Origin: SAR324 cluster bacterium
GTDB lineage: Bacteria; SAR324; NAC60-12
Assembly: GCA_028281495.1 (NCBI GenBank)
Contig: JANQJU010000057.1
Location: forward strand, 124,001-188,000
Direction: 5' to 3'
Length of the DNA: 64,000 nt
The notes below the pieces were generated by a model. It saw only the letters and a list, made by a program, of their open reading frames with translations, was not told the origin of the DNA and did not search any database. Of this stretch, positions 44,495 to 52,660 are shown one piece after another (position 1 is the first letter of the stretch; every line of letters begins with the position of its first letter). The position numbers and the translations under genes were made by a program.

Positions 44495-45142
44495 ATGCAC
44501 ATCATACAAAAGACTCTCATATTAATCGGAATATTGCTTGGGGGGACTTCAACTTTTGGGGGCATGGCTTGGGCTGATGTCTTAAGCGGTGAGTTTATTT
44601 TTATTAAGAGTGTACCAAAAGGGGCTTTGCTCTATTTTGACACGACAACAAAGACTTCCGTTCCGATAGAATCGATTGTGGATCAACAAAACAAAGAATT
44701 CTCACAACAAATTGTAGTGGGTTCCCAAGGTTCTGTGATTACGTTTCAAAACTCAGATACAATCAATCACAACATTTATGCCAACGACCAAGAACATAAA
44801 GTCAATTTTGATGTTGGATTAGCCCCTCCCGGTTCTAGCTTTCAACAATCCGTGACGTGGAAACATGGAACTGCAATTAGGATCAGTTGTAAAATTCATC
44901 CTAGAATGAGGGCATGGTTGTTTTCTTTGGATTCTCCTTACTACAAAACCATCAAATTTGAGAAAAAGGTGAAACAAATTTCTTTCCAAATGTTGGATCT
45001 TCCGGAAAACGTTTCTAAGTTCCATGTATGGATTCCGAGCTATCAAGAAATCACCCTTGATATCAAACCCAGGGAAAGTCAAGAAATTGATTTGATGCGT
45101 AAAGGCAAACTTCGGGGAACTTTAAAAATCACACGCAGTTAG
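44495..45142 (+). CDS. Exported cupredoxin-like protein
   Basis: A 215-residue protein with a signal peptide (about 1-27, ending GGMAWA). Residues about 65-150 match a cupredoxin/methylamine-utilisation-type fold with type I copper ligands: His in DTINHNIY, then Cys, His and Met in SCKIHPRMRAW. It probably binds one copper in the periplasm and carries electrons or senses copper. The C-terminal 65 residues form an extra beta-rich part. It starts an apparent operon cupredoxin-STAS-adenylate cyclase (gaps 12 and 8 nt), an unusual pairing that might link periplasmic redox or copper state to cAMP. Confidence 0.75.
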   Translation: MHIIQKTLILIGILLGGTSTFGGMAWADVLSGEFIFIKSVPKGALLYFDTTTKTSVPIESIVDQQNKEFSQQIVVGSQGSVITFQNSDTINHNIYANDQEHKVNFDVGLAPPGSSFQQSVTWKHGTAIRISCKIHPRMRAWLFSLDSPYYKTIKFEKKVKQISFQMLDLPENVSKFHVWIPSYQEITLDIKPRESQEIDLMRKGKLRGTLKITRS

Positions 45143-45154
45143 TCAAAGAGGAAT

Positions 45155-45454
45155 ATGTCTCAAGAGTATCAATTGATTCATGTTGAAGTAGCAGAATTGG
45201 ATTTACTATCTTCTCAAGAGTTACAAGGCCAAACCACGAGTTGTATTGAGGCCGGCCAAATTCACATTATTATCGATCTTTCTGAAGTCCAGATTATCAA
45301 AAGTTCGGGAATTGGAACTCTGGTTGCTATCTTAAAACGAATTCAACAGGAACAAGGCAATCTTAAACTAATCGGATTGAGGCCTCCGATTTTAGAGGTA
45401 TTCAAAATTGCAAATTTAAAAAATATGTTCGAGCTTCATAGCAAGGTTCTTTAA
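45155..45454 (+). CDS. STAS-domain protein (anti-sigma factor antagonist type)
   Basis: A 99-residue single-domain protein. The motif IIDLSEVQIIKSSGIGTLVAILK matches STAS domains; Ser50 or Ser51 in KSSGIG is the expected phosphorylation site for an RsbW/SpoIIAB-type kinase. Such a kinase-like protein is encoded at 39607-41460. Here the residue before the Ser pair is Lys, where SpoIIAA-type proteins have Asp. It sits between the cupredoxin gene and an adenylate cyclase in the same operon, so its output may be the cyclase or a sigma factor encoded elsewhere. Confidence 0.8.
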   Translation: MSQEYQLIHVEVAELDLLSSQELQGQTTSCIEAGQIHIIIDLSEVQIIKSSGIGTLVAILKRIQQEQGNLKLIGLRPPILEVFKIANLKNMFELHSKVL

Positions 45455-45462
45455 GGTCCTTT

Positions 45463-47385
45463 ATGTTCCGTTCTCTTTCCTCTCGTTTGATCCTTTTGCT
45501 CGCCGTGCTGATCATCTTCACCATCGTAGCGAGCTTCATTCCCACCCGCTGGATTATCGAAACTTCACAAGAACGCAACATTCAAGATGCCGCTAGGCGT
45601 ACTGATCAAGTGGTGAATACCCAACTGCGGACCCAAACTCAGCGCCTCTTCAACGAATCTCAACTCATCGGAGTGTTGCCCATTCTTGCCACTGTTGTCG
45701 ATGATGGGGATCCCCCGACCATTCTCGATACTCTCCAAAGCTATCAATCTCAGTTGGGGATGCACATCATCGAAGTTTACGACGATGATGGGGAATTGTT
45801 AGTTACGGCTGAAGACAACTTTTCCGAAAAAATCACACCCCAAAGCGAACTCTTGATTGAGAATGCATTAGATGGGCAAACCGTGACCACCTTGAATATC
45901 CGCAATGGGCGACTGGTTTTATTGGGAGCGTCCCCTATCGGAATTCCAGAAGATCCTTCTGGCGTTTTGATGATCGGGATGTATCTGAATTCTGCTTTTG
46001 CTGAAAGCATTCAAAGTTTAACAGAAGCGGAAATTTCCTTTGTGGCAGAAGGACGTCTCACAAGTTCTTCTTTGCCACGAAATCTCCAACTTCCACTTTG
46101 GAATGAAGTGCGTCGACATGTGGAAGACCTCCATACTTTACAGACAGAGCGTTTTTTTTATCTGGATGAATATTTTGTACAGATTCGCCCTTTACGCGAT
46201 GCGCAGCAGAAGATAGCAGGGCATTTGGTGCTGTTCTTTCCTCTTGCCGAAGCCAAAGCCATCTTAGCGAACATTCAATATCTGTTAGCCGCTGTAGCGA
46301 TTGGATTATTCTTTATGGTGATTATTGTGGGATACAAAGTTGCCATGACGATCATCCGCCCTTTGAAGACGTTACAAAAAAATGCAGAACAATTGGCAGA
46401 AGGTGACCTTGAAATCGCTATTGACACAAGCCGCAATGATGAGGTGGGTCAATTGGCTCAGAGCTTCGATACTATGCGCAAAGCCGTTCAATCATTGATT
46501 CGTGATCTCTCTCAAACCAACTCGGCTTTCGAGCGATTCGTTCCAAGCCAGTTCTTAGGGTATCTGAATAAAAATAGTATTGTGGATGTGGGACTTGGCG
46601 ACAACGTTCGCACCAGCATGAATATTTTATTTTCCGACCTCCGTTCTTTCACGACGATTTCGGAAAAAATGACGCCTGATGAAAACTTTGCCTTCCTGAA
46701 TACTTATTTGGGATTGATGAATCCCATCATTCAAGAAAATCACGGATTCATCGATAAATACATCGGCGATGCCATCATGGCCCTCTTTGACCAAAAAACC
46801 GACAATGCCGTAAAAGCTGCCGTAAGCATGTTGAAGACATTGCAGGACAACAACTCCCAACTCCGCCCATCTGGGCTGGAGCCGATTCGTATGGGAATTG
46901 GTATCAACACGGGTTCGATGATGTTAGGAACCATCGGTGCACTCAATCGGATGGAAACCACTGTGATTAGTGATGCCGTCAACTTAGCTTCCCGCATTGA
47001 AGGCATGACCAAAATCTATGGGGCCTCCTTGCTGATCAGTGAATACACGTTCAACAGCTTAAGACATCCGGAAGTGTTTTCGATTCGGATGATCGGACGT
47101 GTGCGTGTAAAAGGCAAAGAGAAGCCTGTGACAGTGTACGAAGTCTTAGATGGCGAACCACTGGAAAGCCGAATAGGCAAAACCCAAACTAAGCCACAAT
47201 TCGAAGCAGCGCTCACTCTATATCACAATCAAGAAATTCAAAATGCGTTACAACTTCTTAGGGAGTGTCTCACACACACTCCTGAAGACAAAGCGATTCG
47301 GATTTATATCGAGCGTTGTGAGCACTACCTTCGTGAAGGCGACCAAGGCAGTTGGGACGGCATTACCAAACTGGAAATTAAATGA
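45463..47385 (+). CDS. Membrane adenylate cyclase with HAMP domain
   Basis: A 640-residue protein: membrane helix (about 8-30), periplasmic sensor (about 31-262), second helix (about 270-295), HAMP (about 298-345) and a class III cyclase domain (about 352-545). Catalytic features: Asp near 392 (FSDLRSF) and near 436 (IGDAIMALF), Lys in FIDKYIGD, Asp in VISDAVN, and NLASR; Lys plus Asp indicate ATP as substrate. The tail after 545 is helical and homologous to that of the cyclase at 31988, so the two are paralogs with different sensors. The next genes downstream are the T6SS operon with its CNB-fused TssG, so cAMP from this enzyme is a natural ligand candidate. Confidence 0.9.
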   Translation: MFRSLSSRLILLLAVLIIFTIVASFIPTRWIIETSQERNIQDAARRTDQVVNTQLRTQTQRLFNESQLIGVLPILATVVDDGDPPTILDTLQSYQSQLGMHIIEVYDDDGELLVTAEDNFSEKITPQSELLIENALDGQTVTTLNIRNGRLVLLGASPIGIPEDPSGVLMIGMYLNSAFAESIQSLTEAEISFVAEGRLTSSSLPRNLQLPLWNEVRRHVEDLHTLQTERFFYLDEYFVQIRPLRDAQQKIAGHLVLFFPLAEAKAILANIQYLLAAVAIGLFFMVIIVGYKVAMTIIRPLKTLQKNAEQLAEGDLEIAIDTSRNDEVGQLAQSFDTMRKAVQSLIRDLSQTNSAFERFVPSQFLGYLNKNSIVDVGLGDNVRTSMNILFSDLRSFTTISEKMTPDENFAFLNTYLGLMNPIIQENHGFIDKYIGDAIMALFDQKTDNAVKAAVSMLKTLQDNNSQLRPSGLEPIRMGIGINTGSMMLGTIGALNRMETTVISDAVNLASRIEGMTKIYGASLLISEYTFNSLRHPEVFSIRMIGRVRVKGKEKPVTVYEVLDGEPLESRIGKTQTKPQFEAALTLYHNQEIQNALQLLRECLTHTPEDKAIRIYIERCEHYLREGDQGSWDGITKLEIK

Positions 47386-47498
47386 TGTTCTGACGTTTCA
47401 TCTACTGAGCTGATTCACTATTTCTTCAGGCCCTGCAAATCGCTCTCTCGCTTTTATTTTCTAGGTTTGTGGGGAACCTTCTCTCTCCTCAATAGGGC

Positions 47499-47526
47499 TT
47501 GACATACAGGTATGAGTTATTATAGC
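47499..47526 (+). promoter_or_regulatory. Sigma-70-like promoter for the T6SS operon
   Basis: TTGACA (47499-47504), a 16-bp spacer and TATAGC (47521-47526) lie 132-159 nt before tssB, in the 272-nt gap 47386-47657. The -35 is a perfect match; the -10 matches four of six. A hairpin CTGAG-AAA-CTCAG (47593-47605) lies in the predicted leader. The AACAGGAG ribosome binding site of tssB is close to its ATG. Confidence 0.55.
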
Positions 47527-47657
47527 AAGGACCATTGGCACGGGGTTGGATCATAGTTCAAACCCGATTGATCGGTTCTTCCAACTGCTATGCTGAGAAA
47601 CTCAGTAAGCACTGGGGGAGGACTCATTGGCGATAACTTCTTGAACAGGAGTGAGGC

Positions 47658-48182
47658 ATGGCAGAAAGCACACAGCATAAATTGGATCGGGTTCGCCCCC
47701 CCCGTGTCCAGATAACCTATGACGTGGAAATTGGGGATGCTATCGAACTGAAAGAGCTCCCGTTGGTGGTGGGAATTTTAGCGGACCTTTCAGGAAAATC
47801 GGAAAAACCGCAGCCTAAATTGAAAGAACGCAAATTCGTAGAAATCGATCGGGATAACTTCAACAACGTAATGGAGTCGATTTCCCCCCGAGTCACGTGC
47901 CGTGTCGATAACAAGTTGGTCGATGACGACACCAAAATCAATGTAGATCTGACCTTCAACAACATGGATGACTTCAATCCTATCAATATTGTTAAACAAG
48001 TGGAGCCTCTACGGAAACTGTTTGAAGCCCGCCAACGCCTCAACGACCTTGTGGCCAAATTAGACGGCAATGATGCGTTGGACTCGTTGCTCCAAGAAGT
48101 TGTCACCAATACGGAAAACCTGCAGGAGCTCAAAACGGCTACGGCTGTTGAGCCTGCGGATGCTGAAACCACTAGTGAATAA
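47658..48182 (+). CDS. tssB: T6SS contractile sheath small subunit TssB
   Basis: A 174-residue protein matching TssB/VipA/ImpB: start HKLDRVRPPRVQITYDVE, then LPLVVGILADLSGKSEKPQPKLKERKFVEIDR and FNPINIVKQVEPLRKL. TssB and TssC polymerise into the cytoplasmic sheath that drives the Hcp tube out of the cell. The C-terminal 25 residues are acidic and less conserved. It is the first T6SS gene, 40 nt before tssC; the tssB-tssC order is standard. Confidence 0.95.
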   Translation: MAESTQHKLDRVRPPRVQITYDVEIGDAIELKELPLVVGILADLSGKSEKPQPKLKERKFVEIDRDNFNNVMESISPRVTCRVDNKLVDDDTKINVDLTFNNMDDFNPINIVKQVEPLRKLFEARQRLNDLVAKLDGNDALDSLLQEVVTNTENLQELKTATAVEPADAETTSE

Positions 48183-48222
48183 TCTCTCAACCGTTTTCAA
48201 CGACCAAGTATAGGAGGTCTCC

Positions 48223-49698
48223 ATGGCAGAAGAAGAAACCACAGAAGGCACAGCAGAAAGCGGCGAACTGAGTCTTCTGGACCGAATCATCCAAGATGGC
48301 AAAATGGCTCGCGATGAGTCTCAAAAAGACTCTGCGAAAGATTTGATTGGCGAATTTGTAAATCAGATCTTGGATGAAGGCATGACCGTTAAAAAAGACA
48401 CGGTGGATATGATCACCCGGCGTATAGCCGATTTAGATGAGTTGATTTCCAAGCAACTCAACGAAATCATGCATGCTCCAGAAGTCCAAAAAATGGAAGC
48501 CTCTTGGAGAGGGCTTCATTATCTGGTCATGAATACTGAAACCAGCACCTCTCTAAAACTCCGCCTGCTGAATGTTTCTCGCAAAGATCTACAAGCCGAT
48601 TTAGAAAAAGCCACTGAGTTTGACCAAAGCGCCTTATTCAAAAAAGTATATGAAGAAGAATATGGGACTTTTGGCGGACATCCCTACAGCCTGCTTATCG
48701 GCGATTTTGAATTTGGTCGCCATCCGCAACATGTCGCATTGCTTGAAAAATTGTCACAAGTCGCAGCCGCAGCACACGCTCCGTTCTTAGCTGCTGCGGA
48801 CCCAGCTCTCTTTGATATGGATCGATTTACCGAATTGGCCGGACCTCGCGACCTTGCAAAAGTCATGGAAAGCACGGAATTGATCAAATGGAACTCTTTC
48901 CGTGCGAGTGAAGATTCTCGCTATGTGACGTTAGCCCTCCCCCATGTTTTATTACGCTTGCCTTATGGAGCCGACACCATTCCTGTGGAAGAATTTGCGT
49001 ATGAAGAAGATGTGGATGGAAAAAATCATGACAAATATCTGTGGGGGAACTGTGCCTATGCGTTGGGACTCCGTATCACAACTGCATTTGCTCAGCACAA
49101 ATGGTGTGCAGCAATTCGAGGGGTTGAAGGGGGTGGACTTGTAGAAGGTTTGCCAGCCCATACCTTCCCTACCGATGACGGAGACATTGCCTTGAAATGC
49201 CCTACCGAAATTGCCATCACGGATCGGCGTGAAAAAGAACTGAACGATTTAGGGTTCATTTCTTTAATCCACTGTAAAGGGACCGATTATGCCGCGTTCT
49301 TCGGGGGCCAAACAGCCAACAAGCCTAAGGTGTATGATACTCCTCAAGCAACTGCCAATGCCCGGCTTTCCTCACAATTACCTTATATGCTAGCGGCTTC
49401 ACGATTCGCTCATTACATCAAAGTCATCATGCGCGACAAAATCGGAAGTTTTATGACGAAAGATCAAGTGCAAGCCTATCTGAATCGCTGGATTCGAAAT
49501 TATGTGTTAGGAAATGACGATGCTCCCCAAGGCATGAAGGCCAAATATCCTCTTCGTGAGGCTCGCGTTGATGTTGCTGAGATTCCAGGGAAACCAGGAA
49601 GTTATAAATCGGTTGTATTCCTCCGGCCTCATTTCCAACTGGAAGAATTGACCGCTTCCATTCGACTGGTCGCTGAATTACCGCCGCCAGCATTCTAA
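48223..49698 (+). CDS. tssC: T6SS contractile sheath large subunit TssC
   Basis: A 491-residue protein matching TssC/VipB/ImpC: SWRGLHYLVMNTETSTSLKL, LLIGDFEFGRHPQHV, FLAAADPALF, the conserved YLWGNCAYALG and the C-terminal VVFLRPHFQLEELTASIRLVAELP. Length is normal for the family. GGAGG precedes the ATG. It forms the sheath with TssB and is recycled by ClpV, which is not encoded in this window. 38 nt before hcp. Confidence 0.96.
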   Translation: MAEEETTEGTAESGELSLLDRIIQDGKMARDESQKDSAKDLIGEFVNQILDEGMTVKKDTVDMITRRIADLDELISKQLNEIMHAPEVQKMEASWRGLHYLVMNTETSTSLKLRLLNVSRKDLQADLEKATEFDQSALFKKVYEEEYGTFGGHPYSLLIGDFEFGRHPQHVALLEKLSQVAAAAHAPFLAAADPALFDMDRFTELAGPRDLAKVMESTELIKWNSFRASEDSRYVTLALPHVLLRLPYGADTIPVEEFAYEEDVDGKNHDKYLWGNCAYALGLRITTAFAQHKWCAAIRGVEGGGLVEGLPAHTFPTDDGDIALKCPTEIAITDRREKELNDLGFISLIHCKGTDYAAFFGGQTANKPKVYDTPQATANARLSSQLPYMLAASRFAHYIKVIMRDKIGSFMTKDQVQAYLNRWIRNYVLGNDDAPQGMKAKYPLREARVDVAEIPGKPGSYKSVVFLRPHFQLEELTASIRLVAELPPPAF

Positions 49699-49736
49699 TT
49701 TACCTTCACGACACGCTAACCAAGTAGGAGGTTCGT

Positions 49737-50324
49737 ATGCAAAATATGTTTTTAAGAATTGGAGTTGATGACAACTCCATTGACGGCGAAAGCACCGACA
49801 TGACTGGAACTAACGTTCTGGGAGAAGCTGGTCATGTGAACTGGATTGAGATCTTGTCATACTCACACGAACTGAGGCAACCCACCTCACCTACCGTGAG
49901 TTCCACGGGAGGTCGTACCGTAGAACGATGTCATCACGGAGATTTCACATTTTATAAGTATGTGGATCGGGCAACACCAGAAATCAATCAATGGTGTTGT
50001 ATGGGGCATCACATCGATAAAATTGTGTTTGAACTTTATCGAGCCGATGCTTCCACGAGTGAAAACACGCCCGTTCGTTACATGTATTATATCTTGACCC
50101 ATGCGATCATTTCTTCAGTCACCACCCATACCATGGGGGATGAATCTGTCTTTGCTGAAGGAAATAAAATTAGAGGTGACATTCCTTTGGAAAAAGTAAC
50201 CTTCAATTACGGATTGATTTACTGGAAATACGACCCACAATCCCGGGAAACGGGAGAAGGGTCTGAACCCATCGGAACCGGTTGGGATTTGATCACCAAC
50301 GCTCCACCAGATGCCGAACCGTAA
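49737..50324 (+). CDS. hcp: T6SS inner-tube protein Hcp (TssD)
   Basis: A 195-residue Hcp1-family protein: start MFLRIGVDDNSIDGES, then GHVNWIEILSYSHELRQP, HHGDFTFYKYVDRATPEI, and a C-terminal VTFNYGLIYWKY. Hcp hexamers stack into the tube expelled by sheath contraction and can carry effectors. It is about 25-30 residues longer than common Hcp proteins, mainly at the C-terminus (Gly/Glu-rich tail). AGGAGG precedes the ATG. 61 nt before tssE. Confidence 0.93.
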   Translation: MQNMFLRIGVDDNSIDGESTDMTGTNVLGEAGHVNWIEILSYSHELRQPTSPTVSSTGGRTVERCHHGDFTFYKYVDRATPEINQWCCMGHHIDKIVFELYRADASTSENTPVRYMYYILTHAIISSVTTHTMGDESVFAEGNKIRGDIPLEKVTFNYGLIYWKYDPQSRETGEGSEPIGTGWDLITNAPPDAEP

Positions 50325-50385
50325 TCGTTGATCTCTGCCATGCCTCCCTCCTTGAGGGAGGTAGCACCTCCACATCGGAATTTAT

Positions 50386-50868
50386 ATGCTAGGGCCAGAT
50401 ATCAATGACAGTGCTAGAGTGCCTCTATTCGAACGGCTGATCGATCCCAACCCTGCCTCATCCAAAGAACCACGACCTCTCCGCTCTTACAATCGTCCTC
50501 AACTCCGTGAATCTATCCGTCGTGAATTGGTGCGGATGCTCAATACCCGTTGCTCGATTCCGGAACAATTGCTGTGGTCTCGTGAACAAACCACCATCGA
50601 TTATGGCATTCCAGATTTTGCGATGGTTTCACCGAATAGCAGCCGTGATCGTCGGCATATTGCGCAAGTTTTACAAAAAATCATTCCCACCTTAGAACCG
50701 CGTTTGAAAGACGTACGGATTACGGTGGGCGAATTTGTCGATGAATATAAAGCCCTCTGGTTACGGATTGAAGCAATGATGGTGACGGAATCCATTCGTG
50801 AGCCGGTCTCGTTTCCAGTGCTAGTTCGTAAAAACAACGGGGAGTATCAAGTTCATGAGAGTGACTGA
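50386..50868 (+). CDS. tssE: T6SS baseplate protein TssE (gp25-like)
   Basis: A 160-residue gp25-like protein. LFERLIDPNP near the start, SIRRELVRMLNTRCS, DYGIPDF and the C-terminal half with IPTLEPRLKDVRITVGE follow the TssE/gp25 pattern, including the ExR-like element that nucleates sheath polymerisation. It joins TssF, TssG and TssK in the baseplate wedge. The last 14 nt overlap tssF. Confidence 0.93.
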   Translation: MLGPDINDSARVPLFERLIDPNPASSKEPRPLRSYNRPQLRESIRRELVRMLNTRCSIPEQLLWSREQTTIDYGIPDFAMVSPNSSRDRRHIAQVLQKIIPTLEPRLKDVRITVGEFVDEYKALWLRIEAMMVTESIREPVSFPVLVRKNNGEYQVHESD

Positions 50869-52660
50869 TGAAGATTTCTTACAATACTACCAGCAAGAGC
50901 TGAACTACCTCCGCAAAATGGGAAGCCATTTTGCCGAAAAGTATCCCAAAATTGCAGGCCGCTTGGAGTTGGGAGTTGATGAAAGTGCTGACCCCAATGT
51001 GGAACGGATGCTCGAAGCATTTGCATTCCTCACCGCACGAATTCAAAACAACATTGAGAGCGAATTCCCTAAAGTCACATCAGCCCTCCTCGACATCCTG
51101 TGCCCACATTATATCAAACCGGTGCCTTCCATGACCATCGCCCGTTTTGAGGTCGATCCGGATCAAGGACAACTCACTGATGGCGGTTTGGTGCCGCGTC
51201 ATACACCGTTATATGCCGAATCGGAACAAGGGTATGTGTGCCGTTTTCGCACGGCATACCCGGTCACTTTGTGGCCTATCGAATTGGTAGAAGCCGGCTT
51301 TGAATCAACCGACCAGTTCGATTTTTTGGATGCCACCACCGAAGTGGCCACCGTGCTACGGCTGAAGTTGCAAACTTCAGGTCCTCCGTTTCCAGAAATG
51401 TCACTCAAGCGGCTTCGATTTTATTTACAAGGGGAACGGACCCTGACAAACACACTTTATGAATTGTTATTCAATCAGGTATTCCGCATTGCCCTGCTTC
51501 CTGAAAAAAATCGACCGATCTTCCTCAGCAAAGAAGCCATCTTGCCCGTTGGATTTGGTCGAGATGAAAACGTGCTGGTCGACCCCCCCAATGCGCATCC
51601 TGGTCAACGGCTCCTGCAAGAGTATTTCACATTCCCGGAGAAATTCTTCTTTTTTGATATTGACCACTTGGATGCCAATACATCACCAGACACCTTAGAT
51701 ATCTTGATTCTGCTCAAGCAAATGCCCAATCAACGCCTGTCCGTTGATACCAACACCTTCTTGTTGGGATGCACTCCCATTGTGAACCTCTTCCACAAAA
51801 CAACCGAACCCATCCGCATCGATCACCGTCACACCGAATACCGTCTCAATCCAGACATGCGGCGAGAACGGTGGACAGAAATCCATACCATTCTGAAAGT
51901 TTCCGTATCTTCTAATAAAGACGAAGATGTGCAGGAGTTTGCCCCCTTCTATGCCTACAATCATGAACTGGATGGTCGTGCTCAAACCGCATTTTGGTAT
52001 GCCCATAGTCAGTTGACCCGACGCCGCGACATTCCAGGCACAGAAATGCACATTTCCTTTCTTGATTTGGACTTCAATCGCACAGTGCCTCCGGTAGAAG
52101 TGGCGTATGCCCATACCTTGTGTACCAACCGCAGCATGGCCGAGCAGTTGTCCGCAGGTTCCGTGTTGCAAATCGAAGAAGCCGCTCCGGTCACCAATAT
52201 CTCCTGCCTTGCCAAACCGACCCGTCAACTCACTCCACCGCTTGGTGGACAAAATGCATGGCGCTTGATATCCCACTTATCGCTCAACTATCTTTCCTTG
52301 GCTGAAGGGCAGCAAAGCTTAAAAGCCTTGCGGGAAATCCTATCGCTTTATAATTTTGACAATCGGCCTTCGATCTATCGACAAATCGTAGGTGTACGCG
52401 AGTTAAAAACGCAACGGGTCATCCGCAATGTGGGAGTCGATTCTTGGCGTGGGTTTTGTAAGGGGTTGGAAATCACAGTTACCTTTGATGAAGATGCCTA
52501 CGTGGGGAGCAGTGCATTTTTGCTGGCTGCGGTATTGAATCATTTTTTCAGCCTGTACACGTCGGTCAACTCCTTCACCCAATTGGTCATTCAAAGTAAT
52601 CAACGGGAAGGCATTTGGAAACAATGGAAACCTATGGCTGGGGGCAAGATTATCCTGTAG
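50855..52660 (+). CDS. tssF: T6SS baseplate protein TssF
   Basis: A 601-residue TssF/ImpG/VasA protein: DFLQYYQQELNYLRKMG and FAEKYPKIAGRLEL near the start, then FLTARIQNNIESEFPKVTSALLDILCPHYIKPVPSM, and near the C-terminus LNHFFSLYTSVNSFTQL. Length is typical. TssF2-TssG forms the trimer-like wedge core of the baseplate. The start overlaps tssE by 14 nt and the end overlaps tssG by 37 nt, which favours coupled translation and fixed stoichiometry. Confidence 0.95.
   Translation: MRVTDEDFLQYYQQELNYLRKMGSHFAEKYPKIAGRLELGVDESADPNVERMLEAFAFLTARIQNNIESEFPKVTSALLDILCPHYIKPVPSMTIARFEVDPDQGQLTDGGLVPRHTPLYAESEQGYVCRFRTAYPVTLWPIELVEAGFESTDQFDFLDATTEVATVLRLKLQTSGPPFPEMSLKRLRFYLQGERTLTNTLYELLFNQVFRIALLPEKNRPIFLSKEAILPVGFGRDENVLVDPPNAHPGQRLLQEYFTFPEKFFFFDIDHLDANTSPDTLDILILLKQMPNQRLSVDTNTFLLGCTPIVNLFHKTTEPIRIDHRHTEYRLNPDMRRERWTEIHTILKVSVSSNKDEDVQEFAPFYAYNHELDGRAQTAFWYAHSQLTRRRDIPGTEMHISFLDLDFNRTVPPVEVAYAHTLCTNRSMAEQLSAGSVLQIEEAAPVTNISCLAKPTRQLTPPLGGQNAWRLISHLSLNYLSLAEGQQSLKALREILSLYNFDNRPSIYRQIVGVRELKTQRVIRNVGVDSWRGFCKGLEITVTFDEDAYVGSSAFLLAAVLNHFFSLYTSVNSFTQLVIQSNQREGIWKQWKPMAGGKIIL

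Noticed and set aside
47534..47550. Sigma-54-like element TTGGCACGGGGTTGG upstream of tssB
   Set aside because: The GG and the second element are one base too close and the GC of the -12 element is absent; sigma-54 needs strict spacing. The TTGACA/TATAGC pair nearby is the better candidate.
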